A stretch of 64,000 nt of DNA from Nisaea sediminum (lineage in GTDB: Bacteria; Pseudomonadota; Alphaproteobacteria; Thalassobaculales; Thalassobaculaceae): contig NZ_JACZCQ010000006.1 in NCBI RefSeq assembly GCF_014904705.1, positions 930,001-994,000 on the forward strand. Direction: 5' to 3'. This document shows positions 63,367-64,000 of the stretch, piece after piece. The stretch's first letter is position 1; each line of letters starts with the position of its first letter. The position numbers were made by a program, and so were the translations under genes. The notes below the pieces were generated by a model. That model was not told the origin of the DNA, did no database searches, and worked only from the letters and a program-made list of their open reading frames with translations.

Positions 63367-64000
63367 ATGGTCGAGTATGATTTCTCCGGACGTGCCGCCG
63401 TCGTGACCGGCGGCGCGCGCGGGATCGGCAAGGCGATCGCGGCGCGGCTCTCCGCCGCGGGTGCCTCGGTCAGCCTCTGGGACGCGGATGCGGCGAAGCT
63501 TGAAGAGGCCGCTGGCGAGATCGGCGGCACGATTCATACGGCGGTGGTCGACGTCACCGACGACGGGGCGGTCGACCGTGCCGCCGCCGAGGTCGAGCGC
63601 GAATTCGGCCGGCTCGACATCATGGTCAACAGCGCCGGCATCACCGGGCCGAACACCACGACCTGGCAGTACGGCGTCGCGGACTGGCGCAAGGTGATCG
63701 ATATCGACCTGACCGGTACCTTCCTCTGCTGCCGCGCGGCTGTCCCTTACATGCTGCGCAACAAGTACGGGCGGATCGTGAATATCGCCTCCGTCGCGGG
63801 CAAGGAGGGCAATCCCAACGCGCCCGCCTACAGCGCGGCCAAGGCAGGGGTGATCGGCCTCACCAAATCGCTCGGCAAGGAGCTGGCGGAGAGCGGCGTG
63901 ACCGTGAATTGCGTCACCCCGGCGGCGGTGAAGACGGACATCTTCGATCAGATGACCGAGGAGCACATAAACTTCATGCTGTCGAAGATCCCGATGAAGC
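63367..64000 (+). CDS. SDR family oxidoreductase (3' end outside window)
   Basis: First 211 residues of a short-chain dehydrogenase, open to the window edge. NAD site TGGARGIGKA; NSAGITGP; catalytic Ser in NIASVAGKEG and YSAAK; CVTPAAVKTDIFDQMTEEH follows, a tail pattern I associate with 2-keto-3-deoxy-L-fuconate-type dehydrogenases. With the FAH-family hydrolase ten bases upstream it fits oxidation of a 2-keto-3-deoxy sugar acid. Other sugar-acid or FabG-like roles remain possible. Confidence 0.87.
   Translation, partial: MVEYDFSGRAAVVTGGARGIGKAIAARLSAAGASVSLWDADAAKLEEAAGEIGGTIHTAVVDVTDDGAVDRAAAEVEREFGRLDIMVNSAGITGPNTTTWQYGVADWRKVIDIDLTGTFLCCRAAVPYMLRNKYGRIVNIASVAGKEGNPNAPAYSAAKAGVIGLTKSLGKELAESGVTVNCVTPAAVKTDIFDQMTEEHINFMLSKIPMK

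Overview
The window is a gene-dense, high-GC chromosomal segment of an alphaproteobacterium. The best guess is a marine Rhodospirillales-type organism (Nisaea/Thalassobaculum-like); this is inferred from gene content and not proven. Supporting content includes a complete Liv-type ABC operon, DUF3422, DUF3429 and DUF4170 proteins, an HSD10-type dehydrogenase, glyQ-glyS-ppdK, and pmbA, waaA and lpxK close together. I see no rRNA, tRNA, CRISPR array, insertion sequence or prophage.

Layout from left to right. 1-3.5 kb: end of a Gfo/Idh/MocA oxidoreductase, an HxlR regulator with a divergent two-operator promoter, a MAPEG protein, two copies of an ~84 bp palindromic repeat, and a low-GC GNAT/DUF1778 toxin-antitoxin pair. 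3.6-9.9 kb, all on the minus strand: a four-subunit succinate dehydrogenase/fumarate reductase-like complex (order B-D-C-A), a DUF3422 membrane protein and a class I fumarase-like enzyme that is split or frameshifted. 10-18 kb: an amidohydrolase, a nitroreductase and livJ-H-M-G-F. 17.8-19 kb: an Xre/RES toxin-antitoxin pair. 19-26.6 kb: RNA-modification genes (rsmD, rluB-like, tadA), a sirtuin, a GST/MarR divergent pair, an SDR and transporters. 26.8-32 kb: acetoacetyl-CoA synthetase and two c-di-GMP enzymes, a CZB-like diguanylate cyclase and an EAL-CBS-GGDEF protein. 32-42 kb: purD, xseA, an M23 peptidase and an envelope cluster (lpxK, waaA, acyltransferase, GT4 glycosyltransferase, LpxH-like phosphoesterase, diacylglycerol kinase). 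42-54 kb: YHS protein, pmbA, ubiD, a DUF4170 protein, three tandem paralogues of an uncharacterised ~141 aa family, then glyQ-glyS-ppdK. 54-59 kb: a TetR-controlled RND efflux pump. 59-64 kb: a PRISE-type reductase and a probable sugar-acid catabolic cluster that runs off the right edge.

The most unusual content is: (i) the minus-strand block at 3.6-9.9 kb, where an Sdh-like complex whose flavoprotein has Cys where the covalent-FAD His normally sits is co-oriented with a broken class I fumarase-like gene; (ii) the tandem array of three paralogues at 46.7-48.2 kb; (iii) a DgcZ-like diguanylate cyclase whose zinc-sensor ligands are mostly lost; and (iv) several compact divergent or autoregulatory promoters whose operators can be read directly (HxlR, MarR/GST, Xre/RES, DUF1778/GNAT, TetR/RND).
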